This document shows, one piece after another, positions 36,129-46,113 of a stretch of DNA of 64,000 nucleotides. Position 1 is the first letter of the stretch. Every line of letters begins with the position of its first letter. The translations under genes were made by a program, and so were the position numbers. The notes under the pieces were generated by a model. The model was not told the DNA's origin. It did no database searches and saw only the letters and a list, made by a program, of their open reading frames with translations. The DNA is from Methylomonas sp. LW13 (GTDB lineage: Bacteria > Pseudomonadota > Gammaproteobacteria > Methylococcales > Methylomonadaceae). The stretch spans positions 620,001 through 684,000 of the forward strand of contig NZ_CP033381.1 of assembly GCF_016865255.1 (NCBI RefSeq), given 5' to 3'.

Positions 36129-37991
36129 TTAAAGTTTTGGTAATAAAACCCACTTCAGTTTGTTCAACCATCCAGTTTCCAGCGGCTTATTAAAATTATC
36201 CCAAGCGTTTTTACATAAATCGTTAATGTCTCCGGTTAGCATTTCATCCAAGCGATCTGGGGTGGCGAGATTAAATTTGCTTGATAGCGATAAAGCCAGA
36301 TAATCGCTGAATTCCATGTTCACCGATGCGGGTAATTCACAGTACTTTTTTGGGGAATGACGTTGGCTACGACCGTGATTGAGTAAGGCAATGATCAACC
36401 TAACTGCGCGAATGTCCAGTTCAGATTTGACTGTCTGCGACTTAACGACCTCTTCAAATTGAGTCAATGGTATGGTCAATAATTCGCGAAAATCCCAAGC
36501 GAGCTTTTCATCAGCGTAATTGCGAGCTTCGATGCTTTGTAGGTATGATTGAAAATAAGCAAATGCACTACCAAGTTTGCCGTGAGTGTAACCGTCAAAT
36601 TGCGGATTGTTCGAAAGCGCTCTCAGGAGGAAATCCAGGCCATGTATCAAATTTGGGTCGGTTTGCTCTGTGAATAGCGAATAAGCATGAAACACGCGCT
36701 GCATAGCATGTAAGTAACGGCTGGTAGCACTTTGCGGAACTCGTCGGTGTAACCAATACAACAGCGGCATAATATCCACGAAATCACGTAAGAAATGACT
36801 TAGCTCAAGGTCTTCAATCTCAGGTTCGGGTTCTTCGACCGACTTAACGCCACGCTGATCGGGTTCCTGGCTACGGCGGTGGTTTAGTTCGTCTCGGGCC
36901 AGTTCCAACAGCTTTTCGACCAAATCGAAGCGGTCTTTTTCGAACCATATCGCGGTGATGCCCAGATTCTCCAACATGGCGTTGCGTTCGGCCATGGCTT
37001 CCGGGTTGTCGCAGGCTTGCTCGAAGGAAAAATGCTGCGGAAATTCGGCGTCGCCCGCTTGTTGGCGCACGGCGCGGAACACTTGCACGGTGCGGTCGTT
37101 GTTCAAACTGCAACCCAGGAACAGCAGACTGGTCGTTTGATAATACTGGCTCAGTAAACTCGGAATCGGCCGAGACAAATCCAGCGCATCGGCGCCGTAG
37201 GCGTCGTCGTATTGATTTTTACTGAGGATACATTTGCCGGGCTTGGTGATGTCGCCGTGCAACTTGACGATAGTGGTGCGCTTGGCGTCCGGTTGTTCGC
37301 TACGCAGCAAGGCGTTGATGATTTGTAAGCGATCTTCCCGGCCCGCGCCGAAGGCTTGTTCCAGTAGTCGGTCGTAATTGGTGGTTAAAACCGTATCGTT
37401 GAACAACTCGGTCAAGCGCCAAACCGCATCGGGGACCGTGCCGCTTTTACCGAACACGTCGCGGATTTCGGCAACGAATACGTCGCGACCGCGCTTGGCT
37501 TCGATGTCGGCGATGATGGTTTCGAATTCGCCGGCCGTTAGCAGTGCTTCTATTTGCTCGCCGGGAATGTTGGCGGTTTTGCCTTGCTGCCGTAGATGGT
37601 TTTGCCAAGTCGGGAAGCGGCCGCCGACCGATACACCGGCGCCGACGAAGGGCAGTACGTTGCCCTTGGCCATTTGCAGCAGCAATTGTTCGAAATGTTC
37701 GACATTACGCTCGAACCAGTGATCGTCGCCGGTCAAGGGTTGCAGAGTGTCGCGGCTTAACAGCTCTTGTCGACGGTTGGTTTTGTATTGTTCGAAAGCT
37801 TGGTCGTACTGGGCTTTGTCGCCGGCAAACAGAGCTTTGGCCGGTTGCGACAGGTTGTCCAAACCCAAATCATCGCGCAGGCTTTGCGCGTCGTCGCTGT
37901 CCTCCAGCCAAGTGTTGAAGTCGGCGTAGTGATCGAAAAAATGATGCTGATCCTTTTCGCACCAGGATGAGGTTGAACTAGCCAAGCTCAT
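36129..37991 (-). CDS. SIR2-domain protein in the restriction operon
   Basis: A 620-residue protein. The SIR2-like NAD-binding motifs are LPFVGAGVS (residues 113-121), VLTTNYDRLLE (N205, D207), KLHGDITKP (H245) and LLFLGCSLNNDRT. SIR2 proteins in defence systems usually degrade NAD upon infection (Thoeris, DSR, pAgo-associated). Residues 1-105 and 390-620 are helical and of unknown function; the C-terminal part could sense the trigger. It starts 3 bp after the hsdS stop, inside the operon and before qatA. That location suggests either a backup abortive system tied to the restriction enzyme, or simple clustering. The NADase activity is inferred. Confidence 0.82.
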   Translation of the reverse strand: MSLASSTSSWCEKDQHHFFDHYADFNTWLEDSDDAQSLRDDLGLDNLSQPAKALFAGDKAQYDQAFEQYKTNRRQELLSRDTLQPLTGDDHWFERNVEHFEQLLLQMAKGNVLPFVGAGVSVGGRFPTWQNHLRQQGKTANIPGEQIEALLTAGEFETIIADIEAKRGRDVFVAEIRDVFGKSGTVPDAVWRLTELFNDTVLTTNYDRLLEQAFGAGREDRLQIINALLRSEQPDAKRTTIVKLHGDITKPGKCILSKNQYDDAYGADALDLSRPIPSLLSQYYQTTSLLFLGCSLNNDRTVQVFRAVRQQAGDAEFPQHFSFEQACDNPEAMAERNAMLENLGITAIWFEKDRFDLVEKLLELARDELNHRRSQEPDQRGVKSVEEPEPEIEDLELSHFLRDFVDIMPLLYWLHRRVPQSATSRYLHAMQRVFHAYSLFTEQTDPNLIHGLDFLLRALSNNPQFDGYTHGKLGSAFAYFQSYLQSIEARNYADEKLAWDFRELLTIPLTQFEEVVKSQTVKSELDIRAVRLIIALLNHGRSQRHSPKKYCELPASVNMEFSDYLALSLSSKFNLATPDRLDEMLTGDINDLCKNAWDNFNKPLETGWLNKLKWVLLPKL

Positions 37992-37994
37992 GGC

Positions 37995-39713
37995 TCAGGC
38001 CACCGCTTGCTCGACAATCGCGTCGGCGAGCTGGACTTGCGTGGTTTGCGCTGCGGCGATGCGGGCTTTGAGGGAATCGCAGAGGGCCATTAATTCATCG
38101 ACTTTGGCGACGATGCGCTGTTGTTCGTTAATTGGAGGTAATGCAAAAACTAAATTTCTCAGGAAGCCCAATGAAACAAAGGGCTGAGCACCCCCAATTG
38201 CTTTTTCCTGCAAATCCAGTGCAAGATGTTCCATGTATTTTTTTACAAAAAATGGAGAGGTTAATTCTTTACTGTAGTACTTAAAAAGCGCAACGTTTTT
38301 GACACTAAATTCACGATCATCCTTAACCATTACCTGATTTCCTAAATTGCCACCGATCATAGAAAACAAAATGTCGAATTTCTCAACTAAAGAACGTTTA
38401 GAAATCTCAAAATGATCTTCGGCTGAAATCCGCCTAGCACCTTCAAAATCAATATCTCCATTGTTGAAATTTTTGCTTGTAACTAATGGGTAGGTATTCG
38501 GGCCAAAAGCATCTTTTGGTGAATCATGCGTGCCGTCTCTCACATCAACAACATCTTGTAACCTTGCCCATACCCAATTTTTCGGCAAGGGAAATATCTT
38601 TTCCTCATCAGTTACTTTAGCTAGCAGAGATTGTTTTTTGATTTTTCCTGATTCAATTAGCTGAGCTTTTTCTGCCGCAATTTTTTCTAGCAACACATTT
38701 GCAGGTTCATCATACGAATCTTGCGGAACCAGTTTGCCCATGACGGCGAGTTGCAGGAGGGTTTGTTTGAGTTGATCGATGCTGGGTACGGTAGTGAACA
38801 AGGTGTCGAAGTGGTCGGTGATGCGGCTCCAGGCTTGCTCGAATTTGGCAGCGTCGGCGGCTTGAGTCAGCGTATCGAGCAGGGTTTGCACCAGGGTTTG
38901 ATGGGCGGCTATGCTGTCGGTTTGCTGTTGCTCCAGTTGATCGCACAGTGCCATTAATTCATCGACTTTGGCGACGATGCGGTGTTGTTCGGTGAGCGGA
39001 GGAATTTCCAAAATCAATTTTTCCATACGCTCTTTCGTCATATGAATCATTGCAATTCCGTTTCCTGATGCCTTAATTTTTTCAGTTATCGATGTAAAAA
39101 AATAAAACAAAAACTGCTTATCAAGGCATGAAGGATCATAGAGGTCTAATTTCCAAATATGGTAGTGGTATATGGCTTTTCCGCCTTGCCAAATAAACGG
39201 TCCGAAAGATGCTGACCACGCGTAAATCAAATCGCCATTATCTATGTACTTATCTGGCTCGAGTTCTAAATCTGAGTAGTACCATTCATTTGATGTAAAT
39301 AGATTTCCAACCCTCAATAGAGGTGTGCCTTCCTGCAACATCTCATGTTTTTTATATGCTCGCCCGTTAAGTACATTGATTATCTTGCCAAGTCTGACCA
39401 ACTCCCAGCCAGTTGGTAAATGAGGGGGCATTTCTTCCTCTGAAATTTCAGGAAGACATTTCTGTGGTTTTAGTTTTCCTTCATCTATCAATCGCGTTTT
39501 TTGAAGGTCAATTTTATCCAATAAGGTTCTTGCGGGCTCGTCATTTGGGTCTTGTGTAATCAACTTTCCCCGCACCGCCAATTCCAAAATCAATTCGCGA
39601 AGTTTTTTTATGCCGTACGCGGTTTGCTTATCGCTGATGCCGCGTCCGGCGGTGCTTTTGTTGTGCATCGCCGACGACCACAAATCTAAATTCTCGGTAA
39701 TAACAGCAACCAT
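37995..39713 (-). CDS. hsdS: Type I restriction specificity subunit HsdS
   Basis: A 572-residue subunit with two target-recognition domains. Each is followed by a conserved helical spacer: EIPPLTEQHRIVAKVDELMA near residues 235-255 and ALPPINEQQRIVAKVDELMA near 525-545. The first TRD spans about 95-235 and the second about 385-525. Each half starts with a similar segment (ILELAVRGKL and LLQLAVMGKL), reflecting internal duplication. The two TRDs would read the two halves of a bipartite DNA site. The start shares one base with the hsdM stop (TAATG). The TRD parts look richer in A+T than the spacers, in line with recombination. Confidence 0.93.
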   Translation of the reverse strand: MVAVITENLDLWSSAMHNKSTAGRGISDKQTAYGIKKLRELILELAVRGKLITQDPNDEPARTLLDKIDLQKTRLIDEGKLKPQKCLPEISEEEMPPHLPTGWELVRLGKIINVLNGRAYKKHEMLQEGTPLLRVGNLFTSNEWYYSDLELEPDKYIDNGDLIYAWSASFGPFIWQGGKAIYHYHIWKLDLYDPSCLDKQFLFYFFTSITEKIKASGNGIAMIHMTKERMEKLILEIPPLTEQHRIVAKVDELMALCDQLEQQQTDSIAAHQTLVQTLLDTLTQAADAAKFEQAWSRITDHFDTLFTTVPSIDQLKQTLLQLAVMGKLVPQDSYDEPANVLLEKIAAEKAQLIESGKIKKQSLLAKVTDEEKIFPLPKNWVWARLQDVVDVRDGTHDSPKDAFGPNTYPLVTSKNFNNGDIDFEGARRISAEDHFEISKRSLVEKFDILFSMIGGNLGNQVMVKDDREFSVKNVALFKYYSKELTSPFFVKKYMEHLALDLQEKAIGGAQPFVSLGFLRNLVFALPPINEQQRIVAKVDELMALCDSLKARIAAAQTTQVQLADAIVEQAVA

Positions 39714-41188
39714 TAACGGGCTCCCGCCAACGCTTGTTGCAGAATGCCTTTGAGCTGATTACGTAATTGGCTAATTTCGACTTGCTCTTGGGCGTAGCGT
39801 TGCAAAAGTTCGTCCGGGTCGTGGCTGATTTGTTCGCCGACGTGCGGGTTTTTGATGTCCAGGTTGTAGTTGCGGGCTTTGATGTCGTCAATCGATACCG
39901 GCCAGGTTTGTTCGCTGGCTTTGCGGCTGGCGTAGCCGTCGGCGGCGCTGCCCCACCAATCGATTTCGGTTTGAAACTCCTCAAAACGCATCGGCTTGGT
40001 TTTGTTGTAGCTTTTCACGCCGTCCGGATACGGGTGTTCGTAATACCAGACGGTTTGGGTTGGTGTGCCTTTGTCGAAAAACAGGATGTTGGTTTTGATG
40101 CCGGTGTAAGGGTTGAACACGCCGTTGGGCAGGCGGACGATGGTGTGCAGGTTGCATTCGGTGAGCAGGCTTTCCTTAAGGCGGGTTTTCATGCCTTCGC
40201 CAAATAGAAAGCCGTCCGGTAACACCACAGCGGCGCGGCCTTTGTCTTTAAGCAGTTTGATAATCAAGGCCATGAACAAGTCGGCGGTTTCGCGGGTGCG
40301 CAAATTGGCCGGAAAGTTATTTTCGATGCCGTCTTCTTCCATGCCGCCAAACGGTGGGTTGGTGATGATGGTATCGACTCGGTCGGCGTTGCCGTAGTCT
40401 TTGTAGGGACGGCTGAGGGTGTTGTCGTGGCGAATGTTGGTGGGCGTGTCGATGCCGTGCAGAATCATGTTGGTGACGCAGAGCATATGCGGCAGGGCTT
40501 TTTTCTCGACGCCACGGATGGAGGCTTGCAGGGTTTGTTCGTCTTGTTCGGTTTTGACGTAGCGTTCGCGTTTGTGGTCAATGGCGCAGCTTAAAAAGCC
40601 GCCGGTGCCGCAGGCCGGATCGAGCACGGTTTCGTGCAGTTGCGGGTCGATGCGGTTGACGATGAATTGGGTGACGGCGCGCGGGGTGTAAAACTCGCCG
40701 GCGTTACCGGCGCTTTGCAGGTCTTTGAGGATTTGTTCGTAGATGCTGCCGAAGGTGTGGCGGTCGCCACTGTTGTTGAAGTCGATTTCGCCGATTTTAT
40801 TGATGACCTGGCGCAGCAAGGTGCCGGATTTCATGTAGTTGTAGGCGTCTTCAAACACATCGCGCACGACTTGGGCGCGCTGTCCGGCGGGGCCGTGCAG
40901 CGGCAGTTTGTCTTTTAGCGTGGGGAACAGTTGCAGGTTGACGAAATCGGCCAGATCATCGCCAGTCATGCCCTCCGGGTCTTGCGCCCAGTTGCGCCAA
41001 CGTAAATGGTTGGGCAGCGGTGATTGGTAGTCGTCTTCGATCAGTTCCAGTTCTTGTTCGCGGTCATCGAAGATCTTTAAAAAGAACAGCCACACCAACT
41101 GACTGATGCGCTGGGCGTCGCCATCGACGCCGACATCCTTGCGCATGATGTCTTGGATGGATTTGATGATGCCGGAAACGTTACTCAT
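39713..41188 (-). CDS. hsdM: Type I restriction methyltransferase HsdM
   Basis: A 491-residue N6-adenine methyltransferase. The N-terminal helical domain ([20 protein letters not shown]) is followed by the SAM motif [11 protein letters not shown] (about residue 184) and the catalytic motif NPPFGG (about residue 277). With HsdS it methylates the host site; with HsdR it forms the restriction complex. It overlaps hsdR by 4 bp and hsdS by 1 bp. Length and motifs are complete, so the enzyme should be active. Confidence 0.95.
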   Translation of the reverse strand: MSNVSGIIKSIQDIMRKDVGVDGDAQRISQLVWLFFLKIFDDREQELELIEDDYQSPLPNHLRWRNWAQDPEGMTGDDLADFVNLQLFPTLKDKLPLHGPAGQRAQVVRDVFEDAYNYMKSGTLLRQVINKIGEIDFNNSGDRHTFGSIYEQILKDLQSAGNAGEFYTPRAVTQFIVNRIDPQLHETVLDPACGTGGFLSCAIDHKRERYVKTEQDEQTLQASIRGVEKKALPHMLCVTNMILHGIDTPTNIRHDNTLSRPYKDYGNADRVDTIITNPPFGGMEEDGIENNFPANLRTRETADLFMALIIKLLKDKGRAAVVLPDGFLFGEGMKTRLKESLLTECNLHTIVRLPNGVFNPYTGIKTNILFFDKGTPTQTVWYYEHPYPDGVKSYNKTKPMRFEEFQTEIDWWGSAADGYASRKASEQTWPVSIDDIKARNYNLDIKNPHVGEQISHDPDELLQRYAQEQVEISQLRNQLKGILQQALAGAR

Positions 41189-43554
41189 GCAGATTGGTCC
41201 TGTTTGTACAATTCTTGTTCTAATTCTTGGATGGCGGTTTCGTATTGCTCTTTGCCGCCAAAGACTTTGTTGATGATTTCGACCGGGGTACCAATGTCGC
41301 TGAACGGTTTGAGTTTGAGGACTTTGGCGCTTTCGATGGTGCTGATGCCTTCGTCGGCGTATTTTTCCAACAGGGCATGCAGCACAGCGCGTGCTTGTTC
41401 GCCGTATTTGGTGAAGTAGTTGCGCTTTTTGACGTTGTTAGCGCGTTCCTGGCGGGTTAACGGCGGCTGGTCGTAGGCGATGTGGGCGATAAGGTCGAAA
41501 TCGCCATAATCCTTGCCGACTTCGGCGGCCAAGTTATCCAGCACGATGCCGTAGTCTTCCAGCAAGTCGATGATGGCCTGTTTTTTCTTGGCGCTATTCC
41601 AGCGTTGCAGAAAGTCGTCCAGCGAAGCGAACTCGGTTTGAATCTGTTTGCGAGTAAAGTCGCGGTAGGATTCGGTAATCAGGGTGCCGTCCGGGCCTAG
41701 GTATTCGACGCGCTCTGCGATGATTCTGACTGGTACGCCGCTGACGCGGACTTTATAGGTGCCGACGGGTTCTTCGATGTCGTCGCCATCTTCTTCGTCT
41801 CCCGGTTCTGGATCGGGCGGCACGGGGTCGTCGCCATCGTCAGGTTCGTAAATCACCACCGGTTCATCATCGAAATCCGGATCGCGGAACAGCTCGGTGG
41901 CTTTTTTGAAGTCCATGATGGTGAAGAAAAACTTGCCAAATTCTTCATCAATGCGCGTGCCGCGACCGATGATTTGTTTGAAAGTGGTCATGGAACTGAT
42001 GGTTTTATCTAGCACGATCAGCTTGCAAGTTTTGGCGTCGACGCCGGTGGTTAGCAGCTCCGAGGTGGTGGCGATGACCGGGAAACTGCTTTCCGGGTCG
42101 ATGAAGTTATCCAGTTCGGCTTTGCCTTCTACGCTGTCGCCCGTAATGCGCATCACGTATTTGGGATTGTCGAGTGCGAGCTGACCGGCGGCGTTGACGA
42201 TGGCGACGCGCATGCGTTCGGCGTGGTCGATGTCTTCACAGAAAATGATGGTTTTGGAATAGGGATCTGTCGCCAGTAAATATTGCATGACGCGCTTGGC
42301 AACCAGTCTAGTACGCTGGTTGAGCACCAAAATCCGGTCCATGTCGGCTTGGTTATAAGTGCGGCTTTCAATCGGTTTGCCAAGGTCGTCGGTCATGCCT
42401 TGCGGCGGAGTCCACCCCTGGATGTCTTTGTCGATGTCGATACGTACCACTTTATAAGGAGCCAGAAAACCATCGGCAATGCCTTGTTTGAGGCTGTAGG
42501 TGTAAACAGGATTGCCGAAGTAATCGGTACTGGACACATATTTTGTTTCTTTAGGTGTAGCGGTTAAGCCCAACTGAATAGCATCTTTGAAATATTCCAG
42601 TATTTCTCGCCAAGCCGAATCGTCGGCAGCACTGCCGCGATGACATTCGTCGATGACGATCATGTCGAAAAAGTCGGGCGAGACGTTTTTGAAAATTTTG
42701 TCTTCTTCCGCTGGGCCGGTGATGGCTTGATACAGACCCAGGTAAATTTCATAAGCAGGATCGATTTTACGGTTTTTGATTTTGGTCATCACCGAGCCGA
42801 ACGGCTTAAAATCGTTGACCAGGGTTTGATCGACCAGTATGTTGCGGTCCGCCAGAAACAGGATGCGCTTAACCTGCTTGGCCTTCCACAATCGCCAGAT
42901 GATTTGGAAAGTGGTGTAGGTTTTGCCGGTGCCGGTGGCCATGACCAACAGCACGCGCTTTTGATGGTTAGCGACAGCTTCAATGGTGCGGTTAATAGCC
43001 TCGACTTGGTAATAGCGAGGTTCTTTGCTGCTACTGTCTTCGTAATAGGGCTGAACGACCAGTTTTTCGTTTTGGTCGGCTATGCCGCGATAGTGTTTAT
43101 AGCGTTGCCAAAGTAGTTCGGGTGGTAGAAACGCATCGAGTGCAAATTCAGTTTCTATATCGTCGCCGGGATTTGGCACCTTGTTATGGGCGGCAAAGGC
43201 GTCGCCGTTGGAACTGAAGGCGCTGGGTACTTGTAGAATATCTGCGTAGCCCAAAGCTTGTTGCAGGCCATGACTGGCGGTGTGCTTGTTGTCTTTGGCT
43301 TCGATGACGGCAACTGGAACGCCGGGTTCCCAAAACAGCACATAGTCGGCGAACTTCTTCTTTTTCTTGTTGCGAGACGACATGTTCCCACGCACAACGA
43401 TGGGACCGGGGGTTAGAGTGACTTCGCGGCGGATTTGTCGGATGGCATCCCAGCCTGCTTCCCGGATAGCGGGGGTTATAAACAGGTCACAAATGTCCGT
43501 TTCGCTGAGGGCTTTTTTATCTTTGCAATCCACTAAAGATATCCTTTCATTCAA
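41185..43554 (-). CDS. hsdR: Type I restriction endonuclease subunit HsdR
   Basis: A 789-residue motor-nuclease. The N-terminal nuclease site is D70 with IEAK at 84-87. The helicase has Walker A ATGTGKT (206-212), DEAH-like box [10 protein letters not shown] (about 303) and [12 protein letters not shown] (motif VI, about 555). An acidic linker rich in Asp/Glu/Pro follows near residue 600. It translocates DNA and cuts unmodified invaders. At 789 residues it is of the shorter EcoEI-like kind. Its start overlaps a serine recombinase gene by 4 bp, which is unusual for this operon type. Confidence 0.95.
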   Translation of the reverse strand: MNERISLVDCKDKKALSETDICDLFITPAIREAGWDAIRQIRREVTLTPGPIVVRGNMSSRNKKKKKFADYVLFWEPGVPVAVIEAKDNKHTASHGLQQALGYADILQVPSAFSSNGDAFAAHNKVPNPGDDIETEFALDAFLPPELLWQRYKHYRGIADQNEKLVVQPYYEDSSSKEPRYYQVEAINRTIEAVANHQKRVLLVMATGTGKTYTTFQIIWRLWKAKQVKRILFLADRNILVDQTLVNDFKPFGSVMTKIKNRKIDPAYEIYLGLYQAITGPAEEDKIFKNVSPDFFDMIVIDECHRGSAADDSAWREILEYFKDAIQLGLTATPKETKYVSSTDYFGNPVYTYSLKQGIADGFLAPYKVVRIDIDKDIQGWTPPQGMTDDLGKPIESRTYNQADMDRILVLNQRTRLVAKRVMQYLLATDPYSKTIIFCEDIDHAERMRVAIVNAAGQLALDNPKYVMRITGDSVEGKAELDNFIDPESSFPVIATTSELLTTGVDAKTCKLIVLDKTISSMTTFKQIIGRGTRIDEEFGKFFFTIMDFKKATELFRDPDFDDEPVVIYEPDDGDDPVPPDPEPGDEEDGDDIEEPVGTYKVRVSGVPVRIIAERVEYLGPDGTLITESYRDFTRKQIQTEFASLDDFLQRWNSAKKKQAIIDLLEDYGIVLDNLAAEVGKDYGDFDLIAHIAYDQPPLTRQERANNVKKRNYFTKYGEQARAVLHALLEKYADEGISTIESAKVLKLKPFSDIGTPVEIINKVFGGKEQYETAIQELEQELYKQDQSA

Positions 43555-44171
43555 GTGTTGGTAGCATTCGAATCAGCATTTATCCTGGTTTCTGATACCG
43601 CAGGATTCAACGGGTAGCCTTCACGTTTCAAAGCCTCATTCAAGGTCATTCTGGTGGTGTTAAAGTGTTCGGCTACTTCCGTTTTCGTAACGGTTGGATC
43701 GCGCAGCATCGCCGCCGCTTTTTTGACATCTGCCTTACTCAGTTTTGGCTTACGCCCCCCTTTGCGACCCCTTGCGCGTGCGGCGGCAAGTCCAGCTTTT
43801 GTTCGTTCTCGAATCAAGGTGTGTTCAAATTCCGCTAATGCGCCAAAGATATGAAATATCAGCTTACCGCCCGCACTGGTCGTATCGATTTTTTCGGTAA
43901 TTGAACAAAAACCAACTGTCCGGTTTTCGAGCTCTTGAATGATTTCCACTAAATCTTTAAGTGAGCGGCCAAGCCGATCCAATCGCCAGACGATTAATGT
44001 GTCATCTTTACGCAACATGCGCCGACAAGATTCCCACTCTGGGCGAACTTTTATCCCACTACCGGAAACCTTCTCGACAAATACTTGCTCACAACCAGCC
44101 TTCTCGAGCGCATCAAGTTGGAGATCAGGGTTTTGATCTTGTGAGGAAACACGCGCATAACCAATGAGCAT
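43551..44171 (-). CDS. Serine recombinase of the resolvase/invertase family
   Basis: A 206-residue protein from the ATG at 44171 ([10 protein letters not shown]); the longer frame starts at a non-standard ATT. The resolvase domain has the nucleophile Ser9 in YARVSS and the arginine motif [15 protein letters not shown]-terminal helix-turn-helix is visible ([20 protein letters not shown]). It is the first gene of the defence operon and overlaps hsdR by 4 bp. It may invert or resolve a DNA segment, or regulate the operon. Three TCTATAC repeats lie upstream. No invertible hsdS cassette was seen nearby. Confidence 0.88.
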   Translation of the reverse strand: MLIGYARVSSQDQNPDLQLDALEKAGCEQVFVEKVSGSGIKVRPEWESCRRMLRKDDTLIVWRLDRLGRSLKDLVEIIQELENRTVGFCSITEKIDTTSAGGKLIFHIFGALAEFEHTLIRERTKAGLAAARARGRKGGRKPKLSKADVKKAAAMLRDPTVTKTEVAEHFNTTRMTLNEALKREGYPLNPAVSETRINADSNATNT

Positions 44172-44186
44172 AGAAAACGTAGCCAA

Positions 44187-44290
44187 TCTATACTTAGAAT
44201 AATGGACGGGATTCTATACACGCAGTTGCACGATAACAAGTAATTTTGGGGAGTTAACCGCGATGTATAAAAAATGAAGGTTTTCTATAC
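44187..44290. promoter_or_regulatory. Three TCTATAC repeats upstream of recombinase operon
   Basis: TCTATAC occurs at 44187-44193, 44213-44219 and 44284-44290; the last two extend to TTCTATACAC. The repeats lie in the 239-bp gap before the recombinase gene. They could be a res/crossover site or an operator. Promoter elements of the 12.8-kb operon must be here. Confidence 0.4.
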
Positions 44291-44410
44291 ACTTGAAGGG
44301 AATGCAATCTCAATCTGGGCTAAGTGCTCGACAACTTTTTAGCTGGACGATGGGAGTCTTGAAATTGAAGAGCTTCGCTAGATATTATGGCTTGCGGACT
44401 AACCAGGAAA

Positions 44411-44650
44411 TCAGGCAGTTTGATCGAACAGAAACAATTGATCTGGTGTGACCGATAGCGCTTCTGCCAATCGGAAGATATTCAGTAAAGCGATATTTCT
44501 TTTTCCGCGTTCCACCCCTCCTAAATAACTGCGTGCAACGCCGCTCTCCAGTGATAAGCGCTCTTGAGACCAGCCGCGCTGTTTGCGCAGTTGAATAAGG
44601 CGTTCGCCGAATAATATGCGCGGGTCGATATTTGCAGGACTATTAGACAT
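44411..44650 (-). CDS. XRE-family HTH regulator
   Basis: A 79-residue protein that is almost entirely an XRE/Cro-type DNA-binding domain: FGERLIQLRKQRGWSQERLS, then LESGVARSYLGGVERGKRN and IALLNIFRLAEALSVTPDQL. The recognition helix is around residues 38-47. It diverges from the first of two paralogous unknown genes across a 100-bp gap and precedes the recombinase-defence operon on the same strand. It may repress one or both. Similar small XRE proteins act as control proteins of restriction systems. The target is inferred from position. Confidence 0.85.
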   Translation of the reverse strand: MSNSPANIDPRILFGERLIQLRKQRGWSQERLSLESGVARSYLGGVERGKRNIALLNIFRLAEALSVTPDQLFLFDQTA

Positions 44651-44750
44651 ACCCGCATGCTACTGACCTGAATTCTATGAGGCCACGCTCTATGAGTGAC
44701 AATTGTCACTTGTCGCTTTACTATTGGGTGATTTAGTTTATGCCTGTGTT

Positions 44751-45884
44751 ATGTCGGAAATTCCAACCCATCGAAAACTTGCTCATCTTTCCCCTGGAGA
44801 ACTTGGCGAGCTTATCGATCAGTATTACGCAAAGAAATCTATCGCTAGCCTGATCAGTCGGTTTAGTATCGACTGCGTACCCAGTCAACTCTATAAGCTC
44901 CTGCCGCCGGAAATCAGTCCAGAATCCTGCCCGAATTGTGGCGGACTCATGATTTCTGAACGACGGGCACGAAGTACCAACAACTCCTTGCAAAAGTCTG
45001 GTTTTTATTGTCGAGACTGTATGCATTCTGGATTTGTTGGCTGTCGTTGCGCATATTGCCAAGGTAGAAATCGGCAAAAGACGAATAGATCCGAACGACA
45101 CATCATAAAAGCAGCCGATTTAACGTTGGAACAAGCTGTTGCATTGTTGTCATTTATCAGTTGCTATCCGAACAGAAACGTTCGGCATCGAGGTCGATTT
45201 AGTCCAGCCAAAATCCTCAACACGCCATTCGCACCTTCTGGCGATTATGGGGATAACGTGATAACTCGCCTAATCGAGGCAGGTCTGCTCAGGCAAAATA
45301 ATCAGTCTACCTCTGCACTCGGATTTAGCCTCCACAACGGCAAATGCTTGCCGGCGCAATCTAGCGAAATTAGCCTGACAACCGACATCACTCCAGTGCT
45401 TATAGAAGAGCTGGAATCTCTAATTTCGCAATGCGATTGGCCAATGCATTGGTTCGAAGACTTTGTTGATGTGGCAGTGAATTTAGCAGCAGCCGAGTGT
45501 AAAGAATTCTATAAATTTTGTGCGGCCGAACGTGATTTTCCACCAATTGAAGACAGGTTGATTGACCCAATTATCTTAGATGCATTGGAAGACTTTTCGC
45601 CAGGCCAATGCATGCGCATTATTTTGTCCGGTGCACAGTACGCTTCCGATTTTCTAGTCAAACGTTCGGCAACACCAAGAATGGCAGCCAGATACATGCT
45701 AGAAGCGTGTCAGCGCTTCATGGACAAAGCCCGAAAGGAAAGATGGGAATTACAATCGCTACGTCGAAGCTTTTATTGTCCGCGGAGCATGATCAGCGTC
45801 ATTTTGTATGACCACATCTTGCAGACCAATGACCAAGGGTTAAACGCTGTAATTGCGTTACTCCAGCTGCCGCAAAAAGGATGA
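44751..45884 (+). CDS. Unknown zinc-ribbon protein, paralogue A
   Basis: I do not recognise this family. The only ATG is at 44751; a TTG at 44703 is possible. The 377-residue product has an N-terminal helix (LSPGELGELIDQYYAKK), Cys pairs C60-x2-C63 and C87-x2-C90, then C98, C100 and C103. A helical segment LTLEQAVALLSFISCYPNR is followed by a winged-helix-like stretch (DNVITRLIEAGLLRQNNQS) near residue 180. The C-terminal half is helical with DFVDVAVNLAAAECKEFYKF and ends near ERWELQSLRR. The next gene has the same order of parts, with the two Cys pairs spaced alike. The gene diverges from an XRE regulator. Not membrane-bound; no catalytic motif seen. Confidence 0.75.
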   Translation: MSEIPTHRKLAHLSPGELGELIDQYYAKKSIASLISRFSIDCVPSQLYKLLPPEISPESCPNCGGLMISERRARSTNNSLQKSGFYCRDCMHSGFVGCRCAYCQGRNRQKTNRSERHIIKAADLTLEQAVALLSFISCYPNRNVRHRGRFSPAKILNTPFAPSGDYGDNVITRLIEAGLLRQNNQSTSALGFSLHNGKCLPAQSSEISLTTDITPVLIEELESLISQCDWPMHWFEDFVDVAVNLAAAECKEFYKFCAAERDFPPIEDRLIDPIILDALEDFSPGQCMRIILSGAQYASDFLVKRSATPRMAARYMLEACQRFMDKARKERWELQSLRRSFYCPRSMISVILYDHILQTNDQGLNAVIALLQLPQKG

Positions 45885-46113
45885 AGATCGTTAAATAACA
45901 GTTCTGTCATCGCCGACAACTGATCAAAAAAACTGCAGATATGGCTGACAACACGTGATAGGATCCGTTAGACTGATTGTTTTCGAATAGAACTACTGGG
46001 GCTGCTCAATTAGAAGTATTTCCAGGCTTTTGATAGAAGAGATTGGTGATTTTTAGCCAGATTAGTTCGCCAGTTGCATTACATTGTCGAATAACATTTT
46101 TAATGGGAATAAA

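Noticed and set aside
37995-39713. Invertible or duplicated hsdS cassette next to the recombinase
   Set aside because: Only one complete hsdS was seen and no partial copy or inverted repeat around it.
44411-44650. XRE gene as antitoxin of a toxin-antitoxin pair
   Set aside because: No small toxin gene lies on either side; the nearest genes are a 377-residue unknown protein and a recombinase.
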